A stretch of DNA of 39,439 nt, taken from assembly GCA_031261325.1 (NCBI GenBank), contig JAISKH010000031.1, positions 1-39,439 on the forward strand, read 5' to 3'. This document shows, in pieces, positions 17,071-24,340 of the stretch. The translations under genes were made by a program, and so were the position numbers. The first letter of the stretch is position 1. Every line of letters starts with the position of its first letter. Under the pieces are notes generated by a model. The model did not search any database and was not told where the DNA came from. It saw only the letters and a program-made list of their open reading frames with translations. The DNA is from Oscillospiraceae bacterium. Its GTDB lineage: Bacteria; Bacillota; Clostridia; Oscillospirales; Oscillospiraceae.

Positions 17071-17286
17071 AAAATCATTTGCTAAACCCGCCTCTCCCTA
17101 CCCCCGCTCGTGCACCTCATAATCTCGCGCGCCCGCGCATATAGTTCAGTAGACTATTGCGGGAGTGATGTTATTGAAAATGAACATCGAAGAACGCGCC
17201 TGTGATTTGGCGGCGTACATCATAGAAAGCCGCGCGACGGTGCGTGCGGCGGCAAGGAAGTTCGGGATTAGCAAGAGTACTGTACA
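17071..17286. repeat. Left arm of a 215-bp inverted duplication (spoIIID head)
   Basis: This stretch repeats, in inverted orientation, 36086-36299. By eye the arms differ at about a dozen positions; 17133-17205 is identical. The arm contains the spoIIID upstream region, its ribosome site and about 37 codons. Similarity stops abruptly after the codons for STV plus one base pair of the following His codon. Confidence 0.9.
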
Positions 17287-17329
17287 CGGTGGTGTGAATG
17301 TGGAACGGTGGATTTGGGTGGTGAGGTAG
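17174..17329 (+). pseudogene. Truncated spoIIID copy
   Basis: From the TTG at 17174 (GGGAG 8 bp upstream) the frame encodes the first 37 residues of SpoIIID, including the start of the helix-turn-helix (AARKFGISKSTVH), then runs into unrelated sequence (GGVNVERWIWVVR) and stops at 17327-17329. The HTH and the C-terminal basic region are lost, so the product cannot act like SpoIIID. It differs from the intact gene at 17206, 17245 and 17281, all third codon positions and all silent. The break leaves the upstream control region intact, so the fragment may still be transcribed. Confidence 0.85.
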
Positions 17330-17334
17330 GAGTG

Positions 17335-17353
17335 AGCATAGTTATACTATGCT
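17335..17353. repeat. Short inverted repeat downstream of the truncated spoIIID
   Basis: AGCATAG (17335-17341), TTATA and CTATGCT (17347-17353) form a perfect stem. It lies just past the breakpoint of the duplication and could be a weak terminator or an operator. Confidence 0.45.
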
Positions 17354-17398
17354 AAATTTGCTATTTGCGGGCTTCGGCTTATGGCGAGTGGAAAGGAC

Positions 17399-18061
17399 TT
17401 ACATATCCTTAATCCACTTGCTCACCTCACATACATAGGCTGCTTTATTCATTCTTTCCGGGTGCCCAATCCTAAGTATGTTCATCGACTCGCCGCCTAT
17501 AATGCCAACGGCTTCTCTCCACTTCATCTTTTTTGCGCCGATGTCTTTTTCCATGTTCACACCTTCACGAAATTCATCAAATATACCGGGAACATATTTA
17601 TCGTAATTAACAACTGTATAGAATACGATTTTGTTTGGCTTTATTATCTCTATTTCTTTTCTTATCGCTCTAAGCTCGTTAATGCAATGGTCCTTTGTCT
17701 CTTTTGTAGTTAAGTCCTTACCCTCAGAGTTGTTGCACTGTATGATATTAGTAATCGCAATGTTTTCAATAGATTCATTACCGAACACCTTGTTTGTAAT
17801 GCATCTTGTATAGTACCAAAACTTCCAAGGCTCAGTCCATAAACGTCTCCCTTCATTAAAACCGTTATATTTTCCTCGTGCGACTTTACCGACAAATAGC
17901 ACCCTTATTGCATTTTCATCAAAGTGTTCGCCAACACAAAAAGCACCAACGGGTTCGTTCAGCGTTTCTCCTGCGGCTTTCTGACATTCTTTACAAATAT
18001 CACATTTTCCGAAACCTTCATACAAATACATTTTTGCAAGCTGTTCTTCTTTCGGCGTCAT
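17399..18061 (-). CDS. Uracil-DNA-glycosylase-fold protein with N-terminal Cys cluster
   Basis: A 220-aa protein whose motif order fits the uracil-DNA glycosylase superfamily: an N-terminal Cys group (CDICKEC), RVLFVGKVAR at the motif A position, IAITNIIQC in the middle, a Cys-containing helix followed by IKPNKIVFYT, and LRIGHPERM at the motif B position. The Cys group and AITN..QC resemble the iron-sulfur branch (families 4/5), but the catalytic motif A is not canonical, so activity on uracil is unsure. AAAGGGTG precedes the ATG at 18061. The gene is clearly more AT-rich than its neighbours and lies just inside the left duplication arm, which suggests it was acquired. Confidence 0.5.
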   Translation of the reverse strand: MTPKEEQLAKMYLYEGFGKCDICKECQKAAGETLNEPVGAFCVGEHFDENAIRVLFVGKVARGKYNGFNEGRRLWTEPWKFWYYTRCITNKVFGNESIENIAITNIIQCNNSEGKDLTTKETKDHCINELRAIRKEIEIIKPNKIVFYTVVNYDKYVPGIFDEFREGVNMEKDIGAKKMKWREAVGIIGGESMNILRIGHPERMNKAAYVCEVSKWIKDM

Positions 18062-18198
18062 AGCATTAGTCACCCTTTCAATTTTGGTTGGGGTAGGATA
18101 ATTCACAGATTTGTACAATCGGTTAATCTGTCATTACTCTCCCGATTATTACACAAAGCACATCTGATTTCAAGCCTTTTCGCGCGCCCAAAACCCGC

Positions 18199-18227
18199 TT
18201 GCCATTTCAGGCGGGATATGATAGTAT
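18199..18227 (+). promoter_or_regulatory. Likely promoter of GRE2
   Basis: TTGCCA (18199-18204) and TAGTAT (18222-18227) are 17 bp apart with an extended TGA. It overlaps a CCCGC/GCGGG hairpin (18194-18215). It lies about 65 bp before the ATG. Confidence 0.45.
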
Positions 18228-18295
18228 AAGGCAAGAAAACGGCACGCCTTTTCGGGCGTCGCTCAAGAAAAACACGAAGCAGAAAGGGGAAAATT

Positions 18296-20749
18296 ATGTA
18301 CAAGTTCAAGCCTTACACCGACCGCGTGTGGAACATGCGGGAGAAGGTGCGCGATAGGGTTATCATTGCGGACTCCGCGAAAGCGCGCGTTAAAATGGAA
18401 GCCGCCGCGAAGTACGACGGCGTGACGCCGCTGATTCAAAAGCCGCTGCAATCGCTCTACGTCTATTCGCACATGCCGCTGCGGATTGAGGACGACGACT
18501 ATTTTGTCGGCAATCTCGGCAATTCAAACTTCGGCGGCGCGAGCGGCTCGATGTGGCTGATGGCGGATATTGAAAACACGTGGCCTATCGAAGAGGACGG
18601 ACTGCACCACGCGCCGATTGACGACCCGTTCTATTCCCGCCAGTTGCTCGCCATATCGCCCGAGGAGCTGAAAAAGTTGCGCGAGATGATGATGCAGCAG
18701 ATGCGTTCGGGCGGCGGCTTCAGCTTCGGCGACGCGTGGCTGCCGGACGGCGCGGAGAAGTTTATGAAGCTGCAAGCGAGCGATTACGGTATCCCTGGTC
18801 GCCCGGGCGCGCTCATGCCGCCGGGGCATTTGACGCCGGGCTTCCAGAATATCCTAAAAAAGGGCTACGGCGCGATTCGCAAACAGGCGCAGGACTGGCT
18901 GGACGAGCGCGAGGGGCGCGTTATGGGCGACGACATGCGGAAATATGTGTTCTACAAGGCGGCGACAATCGCCTGTGACGGCGCTATCACGCTTACGCGC
19001 CGCTACGCGGAGCTTGCGGCGGAAAAGGCGAAGAGCGCCGCCACGCCCGAGCAAAAGGCGGAGTTTGAGAAAATGGCGGCGGGGCTGGAGTGGATTACGG
19101 AGAACCCCGCGCGGACGTTCTGGGAGGCGTGCCAGCAGATTTTGCTGTATCACCTGTTCCTGATGGCGGACAACGGCCCGGGCGTTACCTCAATGGGGCG
19201 GTTCGACCAAAACGTCTGGCCGTACCTGAAAAAAGAGCTTGACGCGGGCACGATTACGCTCGACGCGGCGCAGGAACTGGTGGACGCGTTCTTCCTGAAG
19301 CTCAACACGTTCTCCGAGGGCGGCTTCGGCAAAATGGCGCAGACGGCGGGTATCGGGCACATCGGTCAGCACACGACGATTGGCGGGCTTATCCCCGAGA
19401 CGGGCGAGGACGCGACGAACCCCGTCTCCTACATGGTGCTGGAGACGATAGCGCGCATGAAGCTGCATGAGCCGACGGTGTCCCTGCGCGTTCACAAGAA
19501 CACGCCTGACGAGATTTGGAGCTGCGCGCTCGAAACCTCGAAAATTATCGGCGGTCTGCCGCTGTTCCAGAACGACGACGTGATTATTCCGGGCATTATC
19601 AAAGAGCTGGGCTTTTCGCTGGAGGACGCGCGCGATTACAGCCTGATTGGGTGCCAGGAGATTGTCGGCTCGGGCAACGATTACCCCGCGCCGAACGGAA
19701 CTTCCATGTCGCACAACGGCATTTACTGGTCGATTGTCATAACAATGGCGATTAACAACGGCATCAATCCGATGAACGGCGCGCAGGCTCCCGAACACGT
19801 GCGCTCGGGCTATTTATACGAGATGAAGTCGATTGAGGAAGTGCGAGCGGCGGTGGAGAAGCTCGCGCGGTGGATGCTCACGTGGTCGGCGACGCTGAAC
19901 AACTACGCGGAGTATGAGCAGGCGCGGCTGTACCCGTTCCCGAACCTGTCGATTTCGACGACGGGGTGCATGGAAAAGGGCATGGACGTATCGTCGGGCG
20001 GCGCGAAGTACAACTCCTACGGCGGCACGGCGACGGGGCTTGCGACGGTCGGCGACAGCCTGACGGCGTTGAAATACGCTGTGTTTGACAAAAAGCTCGC
20101 CACGGGCAAGGAGTTCCTTGACGCTATACTCGCCAACTGGGAGGGTTACGAGCCGCTGCGCCAGAGCGTCATTACGGAAGCGCCGCACTACGGCAACGCC
20201 GACCCGTATGCCGATATGGAGCTGAAGTGGGTCGTTGACCTGTACTATCAGCTCTGCACCGAGTTTTCAAACCAACGCTGCTCGGTGTACAAGGGCGGCA
20301 TGTACGGCGCGGCGGACCATGTGCCGCAGGGCGAACTCACGTGGGCGACGCCGGACGGACGCAAGACGGGCACGCCGATTGCCGACGCGATGAGTCCCGT
20401 TCAGGGCAGAGACGTTAATGGTCCGACCTCCGTGTTCCTGTCAACGACGGTCTTTGACCACTCGCGCTTCATGGATGGCATGGCGGTGAACCTGCGTCTG
20501 CACCCGACCGCGCTGTCGCGCGACGACGGCGTTACAAAGCTGCGGGACATGACAAAGACATTCTTCGAGCAGGGCGGCATGGAGTGCCAGTACAATGTGG
20601 TCGATTCCAAGACCCTGCGTGAGGCGCAGGAGGACCCCGACAAGCACCACAATCTCGTCGTGCGTATCGCGGGATACTCCGCGTACTTCGTCGAAATGAC
20701 TGAAGCGATGCAAAACGACGTTATATCGCGCGCGGAACACAGCTTCTAG
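18296..20749 (+). CDS. Glycyl radical enzyme 2, dehydratase-type active site
   Basis: An 817-aa glycyl radical enzyme. Cys453 is followed at +2 by Glu455 (IGCQEIVGSG), the arrangement of GRE dehydratases and related C-C/C-O lyases. The radical Gly793 lies in RIAGYSAYF near the C-terminus, preceded by GRDVNGPTSVFLS. The sequence around the Cys (CQE rather than CVEP) and a long insert rich in Met near residue 125-160 set it apart from glycerol dehydratase and choline lyase, so the substrate is not assigned. AAAGGGG precedes the ATG and a strong terminator follows. It is alone in its transcript. The convergent SDR and nitroreductase may be functionally linked. No activase gene is nearby. Confidence 0.87.
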   Translation: MYKFKPYTDRVWNMREKVRDRVIIADSAKARVKMEAAAKYDGVTPLIQKPLQSLYVYSHMPLRIEDDDYFVGNLGNSNFGGASGSMWLMADIENTWPIEEDGLHHAPIDDPFYSRQLLAISPEELKKLREMMMQQMRSGGGFSFGDAWLPDGAEKFMKLQASDYGIPGRPGALMPPGHLTPGFQNILKKGYGAIRKQAQDWLDEREGRVMGDDMRKYVFYKAATIACDGAITLTRRYAELAAEKAKSAATPEQKAEFEKMAAGLEWITENPARTFWEACQQILLYHLFLMADNGPGVTSMGRFDQNVWPYLKKELDAGTITLDAAQELVDAFFLKLNTFSEGGFGKMAQTAGIGHIGQHTTIGGLIPETGEDATNPVSYMVLETIARMKLHEPTVSLRVHKNTPDEIWSCALETSKIIGGLPLFQNDDVIIPGIIKELGFSLEDARDYSLIGCQEIVGSGNDYPAPNGTSMSHNGIYWSIVITMAINNGINPMNGAQAPEHVRSGYLYEMKSIEEVRAAVEKLARWMLTWSATLNNYAEYEQARLYPFPNLSISTTGCMEKGMDVSSGGAKYNSYGGTATGLATVGDSLTALKYAVFDKKLATGKEFLDAILANWEGYEPLRQSVITEAPHYGNADPYADMELKWVVDLYYQLCTEFSNQRCSVYKGGMYGAADHVPQGELTWATPDGRKTGTPIADAMSPVQGRDVNGPTSVFLSTTVFDHSRFMDGMAVNLRLHPTALSRDDGVTKLRDMTKTFFEQGGMECQYNVVDSKTLREAQEDPDKHHNLVVRIAGYSAYFVEMTEAMQNDVISRAEHSF

Positions 20750-20767
20750 AATATTTACGTTAAACGA

Positions 20768-20819
20768 ACAACCTCCCGACTTTTGAACGTGTCAGAAGTC
20801 GGGAGGTTGTTTTTGTTTT
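20768..20819. terminator. Bidirectional terminator between GRE2 and the SDR gene
   Basis: ACAACCTCCCGACTT (20768-20782) pairs over 15 bp with AAGTCGGGAGGTTGT (20796-20810), followed by TTTTGTTTT on the plus strand. It separates two convergent genes; the minus strand has fewer Ts. Confidence 0.9.
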
Positions 20820-20827
20820 GGAGTTTC

Positions 20828-21757
20828 TTATTTGCCCAACGCGGGAACCTGCTTTTGCTCGTTGAAGATGTCGTTGCGGGTCAGGTTCGTGAAGGTCGCG
20901 CCGTAGCGCGGGTTCGCTACTTCTTCGGGGAAGGCGCGGAGAACTGCCTGCGCGTGCTCCTCATAGCCCTCTTTGAACTCGGCGTGGGTCAGTATGTACA
21001 GGTCGCCGCGCTTCACGCCGCGCAGAACGCGCTCTCCCGCGTCGTCGGGGGAGCGGAGCAGTCCGTCCCAGTCCATGGCGAACGCCGGCGCAGCGGCATC
21101 GGCGGGGGGAGCGGGTGGCGGGGGAGGTGGCGCTTCGCCCGACATAGCGGCTGTGACGAAGCCCGAGGACGCGCCGAGATTCGTGATGTACCCGCCGGGG
21201 CAGAACGCGCTCGCGCCGACGTTCGTGCCGACGAGGTCCATTGCGAGCGTCAGCATTACGCCGAGCACCGCCGACTTTGTGACGTTGTACAGCCCGCAGC
21301 CGGGCACGGGGATAAGGGCGGCTTTTGACGCGGTGCTGACGATGTGCCCGCCCTCGCCGTGAGCGATAATGCGCGGCACGATTGTCTTGATGCCGTTGAG
21401 AACGCCTATCAGGTTGACGCTGATTGCGATGTCGGTGTCCTTGTCCTCGACAGCCCACAGAGGACCGCCCGCGCAGCCGATGCCGGCGTTGTTGACGAGC
21501 AGGTGAATGTTGCCGAACGCCGCTTCCGCCGCGTCGGCGGCTTTGACATACGCCGCGCGGTCGGACACGTTCAGCTCCAACCCGAGGACAGGCCAGCCGT
21601 TTTCCTTGAACAGGGCGACAGCCTCGTCAATCGCGCTTTGGCGCATATCGGCAATTACGACGTTCATGCCCTCTTTCGCGCTCGCTTTGGCGATGCCCAG
21701 CCCGATTCCGCTCGCGCCGCCGGTGATAAATGCGGTTTTCCCCTTTAGATTCTCCAT
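20828..21757 (-). CDS. Short-chain dehydrogenase/reductase with Pro-rich insertion
   Basis: A 309-aa SDR. The nucleotide-binding motif TGGASGIGLG (about residues 12-21), NNAG (about 89-92), the catalytic Ser in STASK (about 143) and YNVTK (about 157-161) are all present, so an active NAD(P)-dependent alcohol/ketone oxidoreductase is expected. Asp37 at the end of strand 2 (VIADM) favours NAD(H). After the conserved FCPGG turn there is an unusual insertion (SGEAPPPPPPAPPADAAAPA) where the substrate-binding loop lies. AGAAGGAGC precedes the ATG. It follows the nitroreductase on the same strand after 115 bp and may share or have its own transcript. Confidence 0.88.
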   Translation of the reverse strand: MENLKGKTAFITGGASGIGLGIAKASAKEGMNVVIADMRQSAIDEAVALFKENGWPVLGLELNVSDRAAYVKAADAAEAAFGNIHLLVNNAGIGCAGGPLWAVEDKDTDIAISVNLIGVLNGIKTIVPRIIAHGEGGHIVSTASKAALIPVPGCGLYNVTKSAVLGVMLTLAMDLVGTNVGASAFCPGGYITNLGASSGFVTAAMSGEAPPPPPPAPPADAAAPAFAMDWDGLLRSPDDAGERVLRGVKRGDLYILTHAEFKEGYEEHAQAVLRAFPEEVANPRYGATFTNLTRNDIFNEQKQVPALGK

Positions 21758-21872
21758 TTTGACAGCTCCTTCTATTATATTTATTGTTTTTGCTAACTTA
21801 ATTAACTCCGCGCGGCTAAAATCCGACGCGGCTATCGAGCCGTTTGCGGCTCCGACATGTCAGAATCCCCGC

Positions 21873-22406
21873 TTACACGAATCTTGCGATTTCGTCGAGT
21901 GGTTTGCGGCTTTTCGGGCGCACCGTATCGTCGGCGGCGTAACCGAGCGCAATCAGTGCGGCGAATTGTTTTTCGGCGGGGATATTCAGCAGTTTTCCAA
22001 GCGTCTCGCGGTCGTAAATCCCGATTATGCAACTGCCGAGCCCCTGCGCTTCGGCTTCAAGGCAGACGTGAACCGTCGCCGCGCCGAGGTCGCCCTTTGC
22101 GAAATACTGGCTGTCGATGACTTTACGGATTGCGGGCATGAGAACCGCGTGTTCCTCGAGGACGACGATAAACGCCGTGGCGGTAGAAAGCCACGGATTC
22201 ATGCCGATTTGCTGACCGCATTTTGCGACTTCGGCGACAATTTCGGGAGTTTCGACCACGACGAAGCTCCACGGTTGACTGTTGCAACCGGAGGGCGCGA
22301 GATGTCCCGTCTCGACGCAGGCGACGAGCTTTTCGTGTTCCGCGGGCTTGTCGGTGAACTTGCGGCAACTCTGTCGGCGCAGGCAGAGTTCTGTGAAATT
22401 GCTCAT
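21873..22406 (-). CDS. Nitroreductase family protein
   Basis: A 177-aa FMN-dependent nitroreductase-family enzyme. RRQSCRKFTDKP at the N-terminus is the FMN-phosphate contact of the family, APSGCNSQPWSFVVV is the second FMN motif, and GLGSCIIGIYD with LGYAADD is the C-terminal FMN and dimer region. Such enzymes reduce nitro groups, quinones or enones. TTGGAGGA precedes the ATG at 22406. The longer frame upstream is part of the leader. A good promoter lies 118-146 bp upstream, giving an untranslated leader of roughly 110 nt. Its position next to the SDR and the GREs suggests anaerobic redox metabolism. Confidence 0.88.
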   Translation of the reverse strand: MSNFTELCLRRQSCRKFTDKPAEHEKLVACVETGHLAPSGCNSQPWSFVVVETPEIVAEVAKCGQQIGMNPWLSTATAFIVVLEEHAVLMPAIRKVIDSQYFAKGDLGAATVHVCLEAEAQGLGSCIIGIYDRETLGKLLNIPAEKQFAALIALGYAADDTVRPKSRKPLDEIARFV

Positions 22407-22523
22407 TTTGGTGTCCTCCAATGTTATTTTTGTGCTTTTCCCCGTTATGCTCGTTTTGAGTTGTTCCTCCGGCACCATGAAGTCGGGTCGGAACTCGGGT
22501 GCCGTAATTATGCCTTTGCAGGT

Positions 22524-22552
22524 AGTATACTCTATGTCGTCGGTTTTTGCAA
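22524..22552 (-). promoter_or_regulatory. Promoter of the nitroreductase gene
   Basis: On the minus strand TTGCAA (22547-22552) and TATACT (22524-22529) are 17 bp apart. Confidence 0.65.
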
Positions 22553-22568
22553 GACTCTTGAGGTGTAA

Positions 22569-22661
22569 AACACCGCCGACGCGGTGCGCGTGCATGTCAA
22601 CACCACCGTGCTGAACGACCTAATAGACCACATTGTAGTCCGCAACGCGGTCGGCAGATAA
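22569..22661 (+). pseudogene. C-terminal remnant of a large serine recombinase (DUF4368-like)
   Basis: This plus-strand frame reads NTADAVRVHVNTTVLND then LIDHIVVRNAVGR and a stop. The pattern L-N-x-LID-x-IVV-x-x-A-x-GR resembles the C-terminal end of TnpX-type serine recombinases (the DUF4368 region). There is a stop codon directly upstream and no start, so only about 30 codons survive. It overlaps the nitroreductase leader. Together with the HTH_16 gene 330 bp away it suggests that a conjugative or mobilisable element once sat here. The assignment rests on a short match. Confidence 0.4.
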
Positions 22662-22950
22662 AGGAACGCACTTAGTATGTAAGTACTTACTTTCAATTTG
22701 CAGTACTGCGCAATACTCAAGCTTAACCTCGGTTAACAAGTAAAAGTAGCATTTTTTGCCGTCGCATTCTAATGAATGCACTTATTACGTTTTGTATAAT
22801 CATATCGAACCCGCCGTTCTGTTCACATTATCACATGCAAAAATCCAAACGCCGACAGCAAGCGCGGTAACACTAATCATTCCGCACGGCGGCGCGGGCG
22901 CGGCTCCGTTATTGCGGCTTCAACTAACTGTGCAATCAATAATAGAACGA
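22662..22950. other. Gap with a palindrome cluster and no gene
   Basis: The left part holds three palindromes: GTAAGTACTTAC (22679-22690), GCAGTACTGC (22700-22709) and TTAACC-TC-GGTTAA (22723-22736). The first two share the AGTACT core and their centres are 20 bp apart, two helical turns. A TATAAT at about 22795 has no good -35. The rest shows no credible coding frame; one minus-strand frame of 39 codons lacks a ribosome site. Confidence 0.5.
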
Positions 22951-22977
22951 AAAAAGCACCGCAAAGCGGTGCTTTTT
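22951..22977. terminator. Bidirectional terminator of the HTH_16 gene
   Basis: AAAAAGCACCGC (22951-22962), AAA and GCGGTGCTTTTT (22966-22977) form a perfect stem with A and T runs on both sides; on the minus strand it lies 15 bp after the HTH_16 gene. Confidence 0.85.
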
Positions 22978-22992
22978 GATATGTGCACTAAT

Positions 22993-23268
22993 TCAGTCCG
23001 AATACATCTCGTCCCATTCGGGGTCGTCGCTGCCGTAACCCGCGAGCTTGTTGAACACGCGGCGGCGCACGGCACGCGCCATGCCCTCGTTCAGAACCGG
23101 CTCGCCGTCAACCAAGGCGGTGCAGCGGCTGACAATGTACGACTCGTAAATACCGAGCACTTGCGCAATGGCAAGTCGTTCTCCGCGCGCTACTTTCATA
23201 ATCAATTCGCCTGTGAGAACGGGAGTTTCTCCGCCGAAATTCACAAACACGTTTTCGCGATTTTCCAT
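22993..23268 (-). CDS. HTH_16-type helix-turn-helix protein (mobile-element type)
   Basis: A 91-aa protein whose central part (LIMKVARGERLAIAQVLGIYESYIVSRCTA, read in two parts around residues 23-52) follows the pattern of the HTH_16 family (I-x-KA-x-x-GD-x-x-AI-x-x-VL-x-x-YE-x-YI). These proteins are found in conjugative transposons such as the Tn916/CTn groups, near excisionase and integrase genes, and are weakly sigma-like regulators. The C-terminus is acidic. GAGGT lies about 9 bp before the ATG. Five iteron-like repeats lie directly upstream. It is likely a survivor of the same lost element as the recombinase remnant. Confidence 0.6.
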   Translation of the reverse strand: MENRENVFVNFGGETPVLTGELIMKVARGERLAIAQVLGIYESYIVSRCTALVDGEPVLNEGMARAVRRRVFNKLAGYGSDDPEWDEMYSD

Positions 23269-23302
23269 AACCAGAACCTCACGTTTTTAATGCGCGTTAC
23301 GA

Positions 23303-23378
23303 GACTGAAATGCTGACATGACTAAAACACTCATAAGACCGAAGCCTTACAAGACTATACGTTCGCCAGACCGAAACG
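23303..23378. repeat. Five iteron-like direct repeats
   Basis: GAC followed by T/C and an A-rich segment recurs with G at 23303, 23320, 23337, 23353 and 23369, giving spacings of 17, 17, 16 and 16 bp. Copies include GACTGAAA, GACTAAAA, GACCGAAG, GACTATAC and GACCGAAA. The array fills the gap between the repressor-like gene and the HTH_16 gene. Regular spacing of about 1.6 turns suggests a protein-binding array, such as an excisionase or regulator site; the conserved core is short, so chance is possible. Confidence 0.45.
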
Positions 23379-23382
23379 CGTT

Positions 23383-24036
23383 TTAGCCGAGGAGCAACTC
23401 CTTAACGGCGACGTAGATTTTCTTCGCGTTTGCGCTGTACTGCGCGCGAATACGCAGTGCCTTAATCAGAAGGTCGAGAGTTTCCTCCGAAAGGTCCTCT
23501 TCGGGCAGGGAAACAACACTCTGCTCAACGACAACAACAGACTCGACAATAGCTTCAATGACGGGAGTCTCAACATACTCCGCAACGACCTCGTCGATAG
23601 TGCCCTTAACCTGCTCTTCAAACTGCTCAAACAGCTTGTCCGCAACGACCTTTTGCTGCTCTTCGGAACGCTCGGCGCGTTTTGAACGCTTCTGCGACTT
23701 GTCGTATTCCGCCAGCACTTTCTCATACTTGTGCTTAATCAGCAACTCGCGCGCCGCCTCGTCCGTGTACTCGCCGCGCTCGTCCGACGCGCCGGTTAGG
23801 TACAGCGGATTCACGTTGAGCGTCTGCGCCAGAGCGAGTGCGAGCTTTATGGACAGACTGCCCGTGTTGTAAACGCGGTAAACCGTGGTCGCCGCGATGT
23901 CCGCAAGATTGCGAACCGCTTGCTTCTGCGCAACGCGCGCCTCTTTCCAAATCGCCGCAACGCGCTCCTTGGACTTCTCCGCGTCCACGCTGATGTTGGA
24001 CTGCTTCAAACCTGTGATGAAAGCCGAATCAAACAT
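23383..24036 (-). CDS. Repressor-like DNA-binding protein with acidic C-terminal region
   Basis: A 217-aa protein. Residues about 20-85 form a divergent XRE/phage-repressor-like helix-turn-helix domain: RVAAIWKEARVAQKQAVR, ATTVYRVYNTGSLSIKLALALAQTLNVNPLYLTG in pieces, ending with the typical NPLYLTGASDERGEYTD. A basic helix follows (HKYEKVLAEYDKSQKRSKRAERS), then an acidic Val/Glu-rich helical region and a C-terminal helix with repeated Leu/Ile spacing, likely for oligomerisation. GGGGA lies 8 bp before the ATG. Its promoter region contains GGTTA-A-TAACC (24066-24076), a possible self-operator. It probably regulates itself or the neighbouring element remnant. Confidence 0.6.
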   Translation of the reverse strand: MFDSAFITGLKQSNISVDAEKSKERVAAIWKEARVAQKQAVRNLADIAATTVYRVYNTGSLSIKLALALAQTLNVNPLYLTGASDERGEYTDEAARELLIKHKYEKVLAEYDKSQKRSKRAERSEEQQKVVADKLFEQFEEQVKGTIDEVVAEYVETPVIEAIVESVVVVEQSVVSLPEEDLSEETLDLLIKALRIRAQYSANAKKIYVAVKELLLG

Positions 24037-24093
24037 ATTAAAATCCCCATTCCATATTAAATTACGGTTAATAACCATAACCCCGATGACAGT

Positions 24094-24121
24094 ATTATAT
24101 ATCAATAATTAAAAAAATCAA
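24094..24121 (-). promoter_or_regulatory. Promoter of the repressor-like gene
   Basis: On the minus strand TTGATT (24116-24121) and TATAAT (24094-24099) are 16 bp apart in very AT-rich DNA. The palindrome GGTTAATAACC (24066-24076) lies downstream of the start point. Confidence 0.55.
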
Positions 24122-24340
24122 TAGTCTTTTTTAATTTATATGAAAAAAATTACTCTAACGCGCGATAAATTGTGAATAAAGTGTCAACAAGCGTTACAAA
24201 ACCGCCCGAATGAACAACGCGAGAGGTACATTTGCCCGTCCGAAGTCACAGAGCGCGAGCGTCGCGGAACGCGCATTATACAATGTGTAATCGCGCCCCG
24301 CAACAGCTCGCACCCCGTAAAAACCCAAGCGTCCCAAGGG
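24122..24340. other. Gap after the DivIVA-like gene, nothing recognised
   Basis: The first 60 bp are AT-rich and the rest is GC-rich. No credible gene, hairpin terminator or repeat was found, although an operon end is expected here. Confidence 0.5.

Noticed and set aside
18194-18215. CCCGC/GCGGG hairpin before GRE2
   Set aside because: It resembles a terminator stem, but no T run follows and it overlaps the best promoter, so no separate feature was called.
21507-22568. A 353-codon plus-strand open frame
   Set aside because: Antisense to the SDR and nitroreductase, both supported by clear motifs.
22756-23316. A 186-codon plus-strand open frame and a 39-codon minus-strand frame with a hydrophobic stretch
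   Set aside because: The first runs through the terminator and antisense to the HTH_16 gene. The second has no ribosome site and begins right after a stop codon.
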